Assembly: GCA_947498125.1 (NCBI GenBank)
Contig: CANMJH010000002.1
Coordinates: forward strand, 310,001-374,000
Reading direction: 5' to 3'
Origin: an uncultured Nioella sp.
Lineage (GTDB): Bacteria > Pseudomonadota > Alphaproteobacteria > Rhodobacterales > Rhodobacteraceae
Length of the DNA stretch: 64,000 bases
Shown here: positions 26,792-35,294 of the stretch, one piece after another
Layout of the letters: every line of letters starts with the position of its first letter
Numbering within the stretch: the first letter of the stretch is position 1
The notes under the pieces: generated by a model
The model's database searches: none
What the model saw: only the letters and a program-made list of their open reading frames with translations
Told to the model about the DNA's origin: nothing
Made by a program: the position numbers and the translations under genes

Positions 26792-27373
26792 ATAGACGTA
26801 ATAGGCCCCAGTGCCACCATGACGAAGGTGAGCCTCTCGCATATCCAGAACAACACGGCCAAGGGGGGGCATGGTCAGCCAATTGGGCACTTGGTGCTTT
26901 AAGATCCCACGTCTAATTGGAATGGGGCCGTGATCGTCACGGTCTTTGCCTTTGCCTGTAATAACCAGAACCAAGCGCTTGCCCGCACCATGTGCGTTTA
27001 GGATAAATTCAGTCAGCGCCGGGTGGGCTTGGGCCAGTGTCATTCCATGCAAATCAATTCGGCCTTCCGGCTTGAGTTTACCACGGACCATTTTCTTATG
27101 GGTTCCGTGGTCCATCTGCACCGGGGCCGAGGCCAGACGTTCGGAAACCGAAGGGGCAAGTTGGCTCCCTGGCAACTGGCTTGTTGCGGTTTGACCAACC
27201 CGAAAATCTTGAATGTGGAACGCGGGTTTCGGCTTGGATTTTGACCGAACCGTCGGTTTTTCAGGTTCAGGCCGATTGAGCGGCTCTGGATGAACGGGCG
27301 TCACCGTCCGGGCAACAGCGGCCCAGAGGGTCTTATCCTCTTCGCTCAGTTTTCTGTTGCGACGCTTTGCCAT
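26774..27373 (-). CDS. Smr-domain protein
   Basis: Protein of 199 residues. The first ~90 are charged and probably disordered; the C-terminal half is a Smr (MutS2 C-terminal-like) domain starting GRIDLHGMTLAQAHPALTEFI (LDLHG-type motif) with the TGKG loop (VLVITGKGKDR) and a GxG end. Smr domains often nick or bind branched DNA or RNA. The HGxTGAYYVYLRRGR end is family-typical. It lies immediately after mltA (1 base), as in many alphaproteobacteria, forming a timA-mltA-smr run on the minus strand. Confidence 0.9.
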   Translation of the reverse strand: MAKRRNRKLSEEDKTLWAAVARTVTPVHPEPLNRPEPEKPTVRSKSKPKPAFHIQDFRVGQTATSQLPGSQLAPSVSERLASAPVQMDHGTHKKMVRGKLKPEGRIDLHGMTLAQAHPALTEFILNAHGAGKRLVLVITGKGKDRDDHGPIPIRRGILKHQVPNWLTMPPLGRVVLDMREAHLRHGGTGAYYVYLRRGR

Positions 27374-27374
27374 G

Positions 27375-28397
27375 TCAAAGCTCCGGAGCTAGCATATTGG
27401 CTATCTCAATCGGCAACAGAACGATCATCCGACCCGGATCGCGTATGCGACCCGCCTCTAGCCCCGCCGCGTCACCAGTTCCGTAAAACACATCTGCGCG
27501 TTGCGCGCCGCGAATGGCTGATCCGGTATCCTGCGCGATCATTAAGCGCCGAAGGGGGTCAGCGCCGTCTTTTTCGATCCAAACAGGCGCACCAAGTGGC
27601 GTGAATTCGGGATCAACTGCGATCGACCGCATCGTCGTGATCGAGCGATTCATGGCCCCTCGGGGCCCATCCTCTGGACGTGCGCGGATAAGACGGAAGA
27701 AAACATAAGATGGGTTATGATAAAGCAGCTCGCGCCCGGCTTGGGGGTTTCGGCGCACCCAAGATTGAATAACTTGCGCAGACACCTGATGCGGTTGATA
27801 GACACCACGCCGAACCAGTTCTTGTCCGATGGAGCGATATTCATGCCCATTGCGGCCACCATATCCCACCCGGATCGTGCGTCCATCAGGTAGGCGAATA
27901 CGGCCAGAGCCCTGAATTTGCAAAAAGAACAGCTCAACCGGGTCATCGACCCAAGCAATTTCAAGCCCGCGTCCTTCTAGCAGCCCGTCTTCTTCAATCT
28001 GCCGCCTTGTATGCCACGGTTCGCGCACATCTGGGGGAAAGGAATAGACCGGGTAGCGGTACGTCCCGGTGCGGGTCAGGGATCCGTTCAGCTCTGGTTC
28101 GAAATACCCAGTGAACAGCGCTTCGTTCTCGCCGCCGAATAATACAGGGCGAAAAAAGAGTTCGAAAAACGCACGGGCGCCGGGGCGTTGTTGGGCGAGG
28201 GCACAAAGCCGCGTCCATTCGCCCTCATCCATGTCCGGACAGGTGTTTAAAAACACCTCAAGGGCGGCCTCGTGGTCGTCCTCGGCCCAGCCCTCAAGAT
28301 CGTCAAATTCCAGAATTTCTACGCTAACATCTGCCATTGCAGGTGCAGACATAAGGCTTGCTGCGGACAAGACCAGCGAAAAAAGCCTCGCCCGCAT
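27375..28397 (-). CDS. mltA: Membrane-bound lytic murein transglycosylase A
   Basis: Cell-wall enzyme of 340 residues that cleaves the glycan strand to give 1,6-anhydromuropeptides. ATG 28397 gives a signal peptide MRARLFSLVLSAASLMSAPAMA; there is no lipobox, so it is probably periplasmic rather than lipid-anchored. The barrel segment LFTGYFEPELNGS and the 3D-domain end (DTGSAIRGAQRADVFYGTGDAAG, with the catalytic Asp region) are intact. It begins 4 bases after timA and ends 1 base before the Smr gene. Confidence 0.92.
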   Translation of the reverse strand: MRARLFSLVLSAASLMSAPAMADVSVEILEFDDLEGWAEDDHEAALEVFLNTCPDMDEGEWTRLCALAQQRPGARAFFELFFRPVLFGGENEALFTGYFEPELNGSLTRTGTYRYPVYSFPPDVREPWHTRRQIEEDGLLEGRGLEIAWVDDPVELFFLQIQGSGRIRLPDGRTIRVGYGGRNGHEYRSIGQELVRRGVYQPHQVSAQVIQSWVRRNPQAGRELLYHNPSYVFFRLIRARPEDGPRGAMNRSITTMRSIAVDPEFTPLGAPVWIEKDGADPLRRLMIAQDTGSAIRGAQRADVFYGTGDAAGLEAGRIRDPGRMIVLLPIEIANMLAPEL

Positions 28398-28401
28398 TGG
28401 T

Positions 28402-29061
28402 TTATCCGCCGGTTGCGACCAAAGCCCAGTTTGGATTGTCCGTACCCATCTTGCGGGCAAAGGTCCAAACATCGCGCTGCTTTTTAATCTCGTTGGCATC
28501 GCCCTCGATCACTTCGCCACTGGCGTTTTTCACAACCGATGTCAGCTCGGCCACGAAACGGACTGTCAATTCAGCCTCGGACGAGCTTCGATCAAATGTG
28601 GCGTCATGCAAAGCAAGTTCGCGCAATCCGACAAAATTTGCTTCGATCGAAAGACCCTGTTCGTTCCGGTCCGCGATAACCTGTTCAAAGGTTTCCATCA
28701 CGTCATCGGCCAAGAAGGGGCGCAGGTCATCCACATCGCCATTTTCAAAGGCCATCAGGATCATTTCATAAGCGCCGCGTGCGCCTTGCAGGAACTCTGA
28801 CACGTTAAAGCCGGGCTCGGCCATCTTCATGGCTGCCAGTGCTTTGGCGGCATCGGTGCCATCGGCGACGTGATCGGTGATATCTCGATCAGGCCCGCCT
28901 TCGATAACTTCAAAATTACGGGAATTCGCTGCACGACGTTCCAACCGTTCTTCGGGCGGAGTTTCATAGCCGTCGCGTGTTCCCAGCACATTGCGCAGCT
29001 TTAAAATCAGGAAAAGCGCAATTCCTGCCAGCACCAGCAATTGTAACAGGGAATTATTCAT
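28402..29061 (-). CDS. Tim44/TimA-family protein
   Basis: Protein of 219 residues with one N-terminal membrane helix (about 4-21, LLQLLVLAGIALFLILKL) followed by a linker and a Tim44-like cystatin-fold domain (about 85-219: AYEMILMAFENGDVDDLRPFLADDVMETF, then TVRFVAELTSVV and DVWTFARKMGTDNPNWALVAT). In alphaproteobacteria TimA is related to mitochondrial Tim44 and sits in the inner membrane. ATG 29061 is chosen because it begins just ahead of the helix. Divergent from fxsA; upstream of mltA on the same strand. Confidence 0.88.
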   Translation of the reverse strand: MNNSLLQLLVLAGIALFLILKLRNVLGTRDGYETPPEERLERRAANSRNFEVIEGGPDRDITDHVADGTDAAKALAAMKMAEPGFNVSEFLQGARGAYEMILMAFENGDVDDLRPFLADDVMETFEQVIADRNEQGLSIEANFVGLRELALHDATFDRSSSEAELTVRFVAELTSVVKNASGEVIEGDANEIKKQRDVWTFARKMGTDNPNWALVATGG

Positions 29062-29189
29062 TCTGCGAACCTCGGATCTTAGATTGGGCATTTGTATATG
29101 GCCCGTTGGCACATATGTAGGCATAGGGCGCGGTCAAGTCCATGTGGGATAAAGACCGATTCAGCGCCTTGTGATCGAAAGGAAGGAAT

Positions 29190-29669
29190 ATGTGGCTGTT
29201 TTTGCTGTTTCTCAGCATTCCGCTGATTGAAATCGGCCTGTTTATTCAGGTTGGCGGGGCTATCGGCCTTTGGCCAACGCTGGCAATCGTTGTTTTGACC
29301 GCGATTGCGGGCACGGCAATGGTACGCAGCGAAGGTAGGCAGGTTATGGCGAATTTACGCTCCAGCTTCGATACGTTGAACGACCCGACAGAACCATTGG
29401 CCCATGGCGCGATGATTTTGTTTTCTGGCGCGCTTTTGCTGACGCCGGGGTTTTTCACGGATGCCGTTGGGTTCTTACTTCTCATCCCCGGATTTCGCAG
29501 CATGCTGATGCGCGAGCTTCGGAAGCGCGTGAAGGTAGAAAACGTGACAGCAGGCCAGACACATTGGTCACAGGACAGCCCCCGCCCGGCGGATACTGTC
29601 ATTGATGGAGAATACCGCGTGGAAGAGGAACCGCCACGCAATGGACCTTCTGGGTGGCAACGGGATTGA
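29190..29669 (+). CDS. fxsA: FxsA-family membrane protein
   Basis: Membrane protein of 159 residues with three to four hydrophobic segments in the first 110 residues and the FxsA pattern (IPLIEIGLFIQVGGAIGLWPTL, GTAMVRSEGRQ, LLLTPGFFTDAVGFLLLIP), then a soluble charged tail. In E. coli, FxsA overexpression blocks exclusion of phage T7 by the F plasmid; its normal role is unknown. GGAAGGAAT precedes the ATG at 29190. Divergent from timA with a 128-base gap; secB follows. Confidence 0.92.
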   Translation: MWLFLLFLSIPLIEIGLFIQVGGAIGLWPTLAIVVLTAIAGTAMVRSEGRQVMANLRSSFDTLNDPTEPLAHGAMILFSGALLLTPGFFTDAVGFLLLIPGFRSMLMRELRKRVKVENVTAGQTHWSQDSPRPADTVIDGEYRVEEEPPRNGPSGWQRD

Positions 29670-29723
29670 GGCTGGTCCGCTGACCTGATAAACCGCCTTG
29701 AAATATTAGTATTGGAGGGCCCT

Positions 29724-30233
29724 ATGGCCGAAGAAAACGGGGCCGAAACCCCAGCAGCAGCCGAAGCACCTGCCGCCCCAAAAATGCCGAAGATGCAGGT
29801 TCTGGGTCAATTCATCCGCGATTTGTCTTTCGAAAACATCGCCGCGCAAAAGGCTATTCAAGCCAACGCTCAGCCTGAGATTCAGGTTCAGGTCGGTGTT
29901 GAGGCGCGTAAACGCGCGAACGAAGGCCAATATGACGTCATCATGAAGCTTAAGGTCGAAAGCAAGACCAAGGACGAAGGCCAATCGGTCTTCTTGATTG
30001 AGCTAGATTATGTCGGCGTCTTTGCTGTCGAGAATATCGAAGAAAAGCAAATGCATCCCTTCCTGCATATTGAATGTGCACGGATGCTTTTCCCATTTGT
30101 GCGCCGGATCGTTTCAGACGTGACCCGCGATGGGGGCTTCCCGCCGCTTAACCTCGACACGATGGATTTCGTACAGATTTACCGCAATCAGCTGGCGATG
30201 GCGGCACAAGCAAAGCCGCGCGCAGACGCCTGA
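29724..30233 (+). CDS. secB: Protein-export chaperone SecB
   Basis: Tetrameric chaperone of 169 residues that keeps preproteins unfolded and hands them to SecA. ATG 29724 follows TTGGAGGGCC. An Ala/Pro-rich start (about 1-25) precedes the SecB fold; QFIRDLSFENIAAQKAI, FLIELDYVGVFAVENI and CARMLFPFVRRIVSDVTRDGGFPPLNLDTMDF are strongly conserved. The stop lies one base from the convergent dnaQ stop. Confidence 0.96.
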   Translation: MAEENGAETPAAAEAPAAPKMPKMQVLGQFIRDLSFENIAAQKAIQANAQPEIQVQVGVEARKRANEGQYDVIMKLKVESKTKDEGQSVFLIELDYVGVFAVENIEEKQMHPFLHIECARMLFPFVRRIVSDVTRDGGFPPLNLDTMDFVQIYRNQLAMAAQAKPRADA

Positions 30234-30234
30234 T

Positions 30235-30969
30235 TTAGCGGAATTTTTTCCAAACAGCGCCATCGCCCATTTCGTCAACAAAGGCGGCATGGGCGGTGGC
30301 TTCTTCATTTGAAATGCGTGGCGGCAGGGCCGCTGGCCGCGGCTGTGGGCGCCAATTTTCAGATTGTCCTTGTCCACCACGATTGCCTGACGCGTTGGAC
30401 AGGCCAAAATCGGGCTGGCGTCCCCCGATAAGCTCTAAATACACCTCGGCAAGAATTTCAGAATCGAGCAGCGCCCCGTGTTTTTCCCGGGCGGAGTTAT
30501 CAATTCCAAAACGCCTGCAAAGTGCGTCCAAAGACGCCGGCGATCCGGGAAACCTCTTGCGCGCAATCGCAAGTGTGTCCAGGGCGCGATCCATTGGAAT
30601 CTGGGGAAGGTCTAACCAGCGCAGTTCGGCATTCAGAAATTTCATATCAAAACTGGCGTTGTGGATTACGAGAATCGAATTGTCGCCAATGAAATCCAAA
30701 AATCCCTGACCCACGCTTTTGAAAAGGGGTTTATCCTTCAACGTCACTTCACCGGGTTTTGCGTCACGCGGCGGCGAAAGCAAATCCGGGCCAATCCCGT
30801 GAACACCAAATGCCTCATCCGGCATGGATCGTTCAGGGTTGATGTAAACATGATATGTTTCGCCGGTCGGCAAGTGGTTCAAAAGCTCGATTGCCCCAAT
30901 TTCGACGATGCGGTCGCCAGATTCAGGGTCAAAACCAGTGGTTTCCGTGTCTAGGACGATCTCACGCAT
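30235..30969 (-). CDS. dnaQ: DNA polymerase III epsilon subunit (proofreading exonuclease)
   Basis: DEDDh 3'-5' exonuclease of 244 residues. ATG 30969 starts MREIVLDTETTGF and overlaps coaE by 8 bases. ExoI is LDTETTG, ExoII HNASFDMKFL, ExoIIIe HGALLDSEILAEVY; the C-terminal region that contacts the alpha subunit is present. It ends the maf-aroE-coaE-dnaQ run, a gene order common next to the origin in Rhodobacterales. Confidence 0.95.
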   Translation of the reverse strand: MREIVLDTETTGFDPESGDRIVEIGAIELLNHLPTGETYHVYINPERSMPDEAFGVHGIGPDLLSPPRDAKPGEVTLKDKPLFKSVGQGFLDFIGDNSILVIHNASFDMKFLNAELRWLDLPQIPMDRALDTLAIARKRFPGSPASLDALCRRFGIDNSAREKHGALLDSEILAEVYLELIGGRQPDFGLSNASGNRGGQGQSENWRPQPRPAALPPRISNEEATAHAAFVDEMGDGAVWKKFR

Positions 30970-31552
30970 CTCGAGTCTTTCTGATTTGCCTGACAATATC
31001 ATTCACCTGAGCACGGGCATGTTCAAGCGTATCGGTTTCTATCACATAGGTCGCTCGAGCTATTTTTTCGTCATTGGGCATTTGGCGCGAAAGGATGAGT
31101 TCTAGATCGCTCTCGCTCATCGTTCCACGAGCCATTACGCGGGCTTTTTGAATATCTTCCGAGACCGTGACGCAAGCGACGGCATCCAACTCTGTCTCGG
31201 CTCCGGTCTCAAATAGAAGCGGGATATCAAGGACAGCGATCTTAGCATCGGTGCTTTTAAGAAATGCATCACGATTTGCTCGCACCAGAGGATGAACGAT
31301 TTTTTCGATTTGAGCGAGCAATTCTGGGTTCTCGCGGATGGCATTGCGCAGAGTGTCCCGATCAAGACGATCCCCGCGCAGGGCATCTGGAACCAAGGCA
31401 CCGACTGGATGAATTGCAGGGCCGCCTGGGGCGTAGGCATCGTGCACGGCAGCATCCGCATCCCAAATCGCGCATCCGGCATCGGCAAACATCTGTGCAG
31501 TTGTCGATTTGCCCATCCCAATAGACCCCGTCAGACCGAGCCTAAATGTCAT
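30962..31552 (-). CDS. coaE: Dephospho-CoA kinase
   Basis: Cytoplasmic kinase of 196 residues catalysing the last step of coenzyme A synthesis (dephospho-CoA + ATP). P-loop GSIGMGKSTTAQMF is at residues 10-23; DADAAVHDAYAPGG and the lid region (DIPLLFETGAETELDAV) match the family. The start overlaps aroE by 4 bases and its end overlaps dnaQ by 8 bases, so translation of the four genes is probably coupled. Confidence 0.95.
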   Translation of the reverse strand: MTFRLGLTGSIGMGKSTTAQMFADAGCAIWDADAAVHDAYAPGGPAIHPVGALVPDALRGDRLDRDTLRNAIRENPELLAQIEKIVHPLVRANRDAFLKSTDAKIAVLDIPLLFETGAETELDAVACVTVSEDIQKARVMARGTMSESDLELILSRQMPNDEKIARATYVIETDTLEHARAQVNDIVRQIRKTRDA

Positions 31553-32382
31553 CCGCCCAGCACCACACGGCGCAGTTCATCGTCCACTTCGGGTTTCAGG
31601 CCAAACCAACGTTCAAATCCCGGCGCGGCCTGATGCAAAAGCATGCCAAGCCCGTCAACGGTATGGCATCCTCGCGCGCGTGCCTCGGCCAACAGATCGG
31701 TTTCAAGCGGAGTATAAACGATGTCATTCACAACTGTTGTCGGATTGAGGCGATCAAGGTTGATATGCAGAGGCTCTTTGCCCGTCATTCCGAGCGCGGT
31801 TGTGTTCACCAAAAGCGCCGTTTCCGGCAAAAGATCTGGGATATGGGTCCAATCGGCGACCTGAACGCGAGCGCCAAAGTGATCTTGCAAGGCATCAGCC
31901 CGGGCCCGCGTCCGATTCACCAAGAAAATATGCGGGCAGCCACTGGTCAAAAGCGTCGAAACAATTGCCCGCGAAGCACCGCCAGCACCTAAGACGAGGG
32001 CAGGGCCCTCGGCGGCGGTCCAATCCGGTGTCATCTGGCGGATATTTTCAAGGAACCCATACCCGTCGGTATTGTCGGCCTGCAGCTTTCCATTCGCGGT
32101 AAAAGTCAGCGTGTTTGCTGCGCCAATCAACGCGGCGCGATCTGTAACGCTATCTGCGATCTGCAGCACGGCCTCTTTATGTGGGATCGTGACATTGATG
32201 CCGCTAAAGCCGAGCTCTGGCAGAAGCTGGATCGTATCGTGCAACCGCTCACGTGAAACATGAAGCGGGACGTAATGGCCCTCGATCCCATAGCGGGCCA
32301 GCCAATGGCCGTGCAGCGCAGGCGAGCGGGTGTGCGCAATCGGCTCTCCGATTACGCCAGCAAGCAGGATACCATCACTCAT
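31549..32382 (-). CDS. aroE: Shikimate dehydrogenase (NADP+)
   Basis: Enzyme of 277 residues reducing 3-dehydroshikimate to shikimate in aromatic amino acid synthesis. The substrate-binding start GVIGEPIAHTRSPALHGHWL, the catalytic-Lys motif INVTIPHKEAV, the NADP-binding VLGAGGASRAIVSTLL and NTTALGMTG are all present. Start and end overlap maf and coaE by 4 bases each. A TCACGTGAAACA stretch at 32249-32260 inside the gene matches three quarters of a parS site. Confidence 0.94.
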   Translation of the reverse strand: MSDGILLAGVIGEPIAHTRSPALHGHWLARYGIEGHYVPLHVSRERLHDTIQLLPELGFSGINVTIPHKEAVLQIADSVTDRAALIGAANTLTFTANGKLQADNTDGYGFLENIRQMTPDWTAAEGPALVLGAGGASRAIVSTLLTSGCPHIFLVNRTRARADALQDHFGARVQVADWTHIPDLLPETALLVNTTALGMTGKEPLHINLDRLNPTTVVNDIVYTPLETDLLAEARARGCHTVDGLGMLLHQAAPGFERWFGLKPEVDDELRRVVLGG

Positions 32383-32975
32383 CCGTCAATTACCCCCCTT
32401 TGGGTCAAGAAGCCGATCAGCTCCAAAAGTGGCAGACCCAGAACTGTAAAATAGTCGCCTTCGATGCGACTGAAAAGCCTCGCACCTTCTTCTTCTAGTT
32501 TATATCCCCCAACGGACGCCCCGATTTCGGGCCAGTTGCGGGACACATAGCTGTCCAGATAGTCGCGTCCAAGGGGCCGCATTAACAACCGAACCTGTCC
32601 GACATGGCGCCACAGCGGCTCGCCACCCTGGTATACAACAACGGCGGAAAGCAATTTATGCTGCGCGCCACTGAGCAACCGAAGTTGCGCCTTTACGGTT
32701 TCTGCGCTGTCGGCCTTTGAAATAATCTTTCCTTTAAACTCAAGAACTTGGTCTGATCCGATAACCAAGGCTTCTGGGTGCTTGGCGCTAATCTTCCGCG
32801 CCTTAAACTCTGCCAGCGCATCTGCAATGTCCCGCGGTGTCGCTTCTTCAGCAAGTAATGCGGCTTTAATGGCCTCTTCATCTATCCGTGCTGGAATAGC
32901 GCTATGCGGAATATCCGACTGGTGTAACATCTGCTGGCGGATCGATGACGCCGAAGCCAGAATAATTTCGGTCAT
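32379..32975 (-). CDS. maf: Maf-family nucleoside triphosphate pyrophosphatase
   Basis: Maf/HAM1-like pyrophosphatase of 198 residues that hydrolyses non-canonical or modified NTPs. ATG 32975 gives MTEIILASASSIRQQML; the usual Ser-Pro-Arg-Arg of this loop is Ser-Ser-Ile-Arg, as in a second alphaproteobacterial Maf group. GSDQVLEF carries the catalytic Asp, and KADSAETVKAQLRLLSG and GGYKLEEEGARLF follow. It is the gene nearest the left side of oriC, and a DnaA-box-like 9-mer overlaps its start codon. Confidence 0.88.
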   Translation of the reverse strand: MTEIILASASSIRQQMLHQSDIPHSAIPARIDEEAIKAALLAEEATPRDIADALAEFKARKISAKHPEALVIGSDQVLEFKGKIISKADSAETVKAQLRLLSGAQHKLLSAVVVYQGGEPLWRHVGQVRLLMRPLGRDYLDSYVSRNWPEIGASVGGYKLEEEGARLFSRIEGDYFTVLGLPLLELIGFLTQRGVIDG

Positions 32976-33385
32976 TGGATAACTCTTTGAATAACCTTGG
33001 GGCGAAAGCCTGAATGGGCTTTGTATAACTAGGATAACTTCCCTTATCCATGGGCGGCCTTGGGATAGTCCTAGGTTTGTGCCCAAGTTACCCACGGGGA
33101 TATTTCCCCCACAGTGGGTTGGGGAAAGCGACAAATATACACAGATGTATTTGAGTTATCCCCTAGGTTATCATTCGCAAAAATCACCATTACTATCTGA
33201 TTAAAAACAAAAAAAATAGATCATAGAGGTTTTACACAGATCGGAAGGTTACTCTCTTGCCTTGTGTAAAATCCTCTGGGTAAACCTCGCCAAACCCAGC
33301 TATCCTCGTTATCCACGCTACAACAACAACAACAACCTTTCTTTCAATATATATTATATTGTTAGTGGAGAGGCCCGGAGACCCC
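32976..33385. other. Probable chromosomal replication origin (oriC)
   Basis: The 410-bp gap between divergent maf and hemJ holds no gene. DnaA-box-like 9-mers (consensus TTWTNCACA) include two exact TTTTACACA, inverted at 33230-33238 (+) and 33263-33271 (-); 8/9 matches at 32986-32994 (-), 33135-33143 (+) and 33309-33317 (+); and 7/9 matches at 33044, 33088 and 33156. Very A/T-rich stretches lie at 33181-33225 and 33339-33362 as unwinding candidates. parA, parB, mnmE/mnmG, rsmG and two parS sites lie within 8 kb, and genes on both sides are transcribed away from the gap. Function is inferred from these features. Confidence 0.8.
33320..33337 (+). repeat. Short CAA trinucleotide repeat in oriC
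   Basis: Five CAA triplets follow the DnaA box TTATCCACG (33309-33317) after three bases and lead into an A/T-rich run. It is the only simple repeat in the intergenic origin region. Its role is unknown. Confidence 0.6.
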
Positions 33386-33844
33386 ATGATCGGCGACTTT
33401 CTTGCTACGGTGTACCCTTGGACCAAGAGCCTGCACATCATCTCGGTTATCGCTTGGATGGCTGGTTTGTTCTATTTGCCACGCCTTTTTGTTTATCATG
33501 CTGAACAGACAGAAACGGGCGATGAAACAGATAAGCTGTTTCAAACCATGGAATATAAGCTTCTTCGTGTGATCATGAATCCGGCGATGATCGCGACTTG
33601 GGTCTTCGGCCTTATGTTGGTTTTCACACCGGGCGTGGTTTCATGGGCTGTTATTTGGCCTTGGACCAAAGCTGTTGCCGTTTTGGCAATGACCTGGTTC
33701 CATCATTGGCTGGGTAAGCGCCGCAAAGAATTTGTGGCGGGTCAAAATATCCGTACTGGCCGGATCTATCGGATGATGAATGAGGTTCCGACCGTGTTGC
33801 TTGTGATCATCGTTGTTTCGGTCATCGTACGCCCGTTTTCGTGA
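33386..33844 (+). CDS. hemJ: Protoporphyrinogen IX oxidase HemJ
   Basis: Membrane haem-biosynthesis enzyme of 152 residues that oxidises protoporphyrinogen IX to protoporphyrin IX. About four hydrophobic helices; the family pattern WTKSLHIISVIAWMAGLFYLPRLFVYHAE holds the conserved His and Arg, with MTWFHHWLGKRRKEF later. ATG 33386 is used; the frame extends upstream to TTG in the origin region without support. It is the first gene on the right side of oriC, transcribed away from it. Confidence 0.92.
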   Translation: MIGDFLATVYPWTKSLHIISVIAWMAGLFYLPRLFVYHAEQTETGDETDKLFQTMEYKLLRVIMNPAMIATWVFGLMLVFTPGVVSWAVIWPWTKAVAVLAMTWFHHWLGKRRKEFVAGQNIRTGRIYRMMNEVPTVLLVIIVVSVIVRPFS

Positions 33845-33979
33845 TTTCCTTGACTCCGGCGGTTTCAGCCCTTAAGTCCGCGTTCAAAGCAGGGCCGTCC
33901 GGCCCAATTGCAATTCCCGATTTATCTTTATCCAAAAGCCGCCTGAGTCATCGGTGTGCTTAAAAGAGACCCCTTAAAT

Positions 33980-35272
33980 ATGACATCTGAAACACCCGAC
34001 GTTACCGCCGAAAAACTCGCTCTGTCCGAGCTAAAAGCCCATTCTCCCAAAGATCTTCTGTCGATGGCTGAAGAGCTTGAAATCGAAAACGCCTCGACTA
34101 TGCGCAAGGGCGAGATCATGTTCTCGATCCTGAAAGAACGGGCCGAGGATGGATGGGAAATTTCCGGTGACGGCGTTCTGGAAGTTCTTCAAGACGGGTT
34201 TGGTTTCTTGCGTAGCCCAGAAGCCAACTACTTGTCTGGACCGGATGATATTTATGTTTCGCCTGAAATGATCCGCCAACACAGTTTGCGGACGGGCGAT
34301 ACAGTTGCGGGCGTTATCAACGCACCGAACGAAAACGAACGTTATTTTTGCCTCGTCAAAGTTGCCAAGATCAATTTTGAAGAGCCAGAGCGCGCACGTC
34401 ACAAAGTTGCATTCGATAACCTGACGCCGCTTTATCCTGACGAGCGTCTGAAGATGGAGATCGAAGATCCGACCATCAAAGATCGCTCAGCGCGGATCAT
34501 TGATCTTGTATCACCCATCGGGAAAGGCCAGCGGTCCTTGATCGTGGCGCCGCCTCGGACCGGTAAGACCGTTCTGTTGCAGAATATCGCGCACTCCATC
34601 GAAGCTAATCACCCGGAATGCTATCTCATCGTGCTTTTGATCGATGAACGTCCTGAAGAAGTTACCGACATGCAACGATCGGTTAACGGTGAAGTTGTTT
34701 CCTCAACTTTTGATGAGCCAGCGACGCGACACGTAGCCGTCGCAGAGATGGTCATCGAAAAAGCTAAGCGCCTTGTTGAGCATAAACGCGACGTTGTGAT
34801 CCTGCTAGACTCGATCACGCGCCTTGGACGGGCCTTTAACACCGTTGTGCCGTCCTCTGGTAAGGTTTTGACCGGTGGTGTGGACGCCAACGCCCTACAG
34901 CGGCCCAAGCGCTTCTTTGGTGCCGCACGGAACATTGAAGAGGGCGGGTCGCTGACGATCATCGCGACAGCACTGATCGATACTGGCAGCCGGATGGACG
35001 AAGTCATCTTTGAAGAATTCAAAGGCACTGGTAACTCGGAAATCGTTCTGGATCGTAAGATTGCGGATAAACGAGTTTATCCAGCGATGGACATCCTCAA
35101 ATCCGGCACCCGGAAAGAGGATCTTCTGGTCGATGCAAAAGACCTGCAAAAGACCTTCCTCCTGCGCCGTATTCTGAATCCAATGGGCACCACGGATGCG
35201 ATCGAGTTCTTGATCTCGAAACTGAAGCAGACGAAATCCAACTCTGAGTTCTTCGATTCAATGAACAGCTGA
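33980..35272 (+). CDS. rho: Transcription termination factor Rho
   Basis: Hexameric RNA helicase of 430 residues. ATG 33980 starts [13 protein letters not shown]. The N-terminal helical domain, the RNA-binding cold-shock-like domain ([26 protein letters not shown]), and the RecA-like ATPase (Walker A region [15 protein letters not shown], Walker [17 protein letters not shown]) are complete; the ring-contact Q/R loops are in the C-terminal third. Length is usual. It stands between hemJ and mnmE. Confidence 0.96.
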   Translation: MTSETPDVTAEKLALSELKAHSPKDLLSMAEELEIENASTMRKGEIMFSILKERAEDGWEISGDGVLEVLQDGFGFLRSPEANYLSGPDDIYVSPEMIRQHSLRTGDTVAGVINAPNENERYFCLVKVAKINFEEPERARHKVAFDNLTPLYPDERLKMEIEDPTIKDRSARIIDLVSPIGKGQRSLIVAPPRTGKTVLLQNIAHSIEANHPECYLIVLLIDERPEEVTDMQRSVNGEVVSSTFDEPATRHVAVAEMVIEKAKRLVEHKRDVVILLDSITRLGRAFNTVVPSSGKVLTGGVDANALQRPKRFFGAARNIEEGGSLTIIATALIDTGSRMDEVIFEEFKGTGNSEIVLDRKIADKRVYPAMDILKSGTRKEDLLVDAKDLQKTFLLRRILNPMGTTDAIEFLISKLKQTKSNSEFFDSMNS

Positions 35273-35294
35273 CGCAGAGCGTCAGGAGGCCGCC

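Noticed and set aside
33892-33905. Small hairpin between hemJ and rho (GGGCC/GGCCC)
   Set aside because: Five base pairs with no T-run; too weak to call a terminator.
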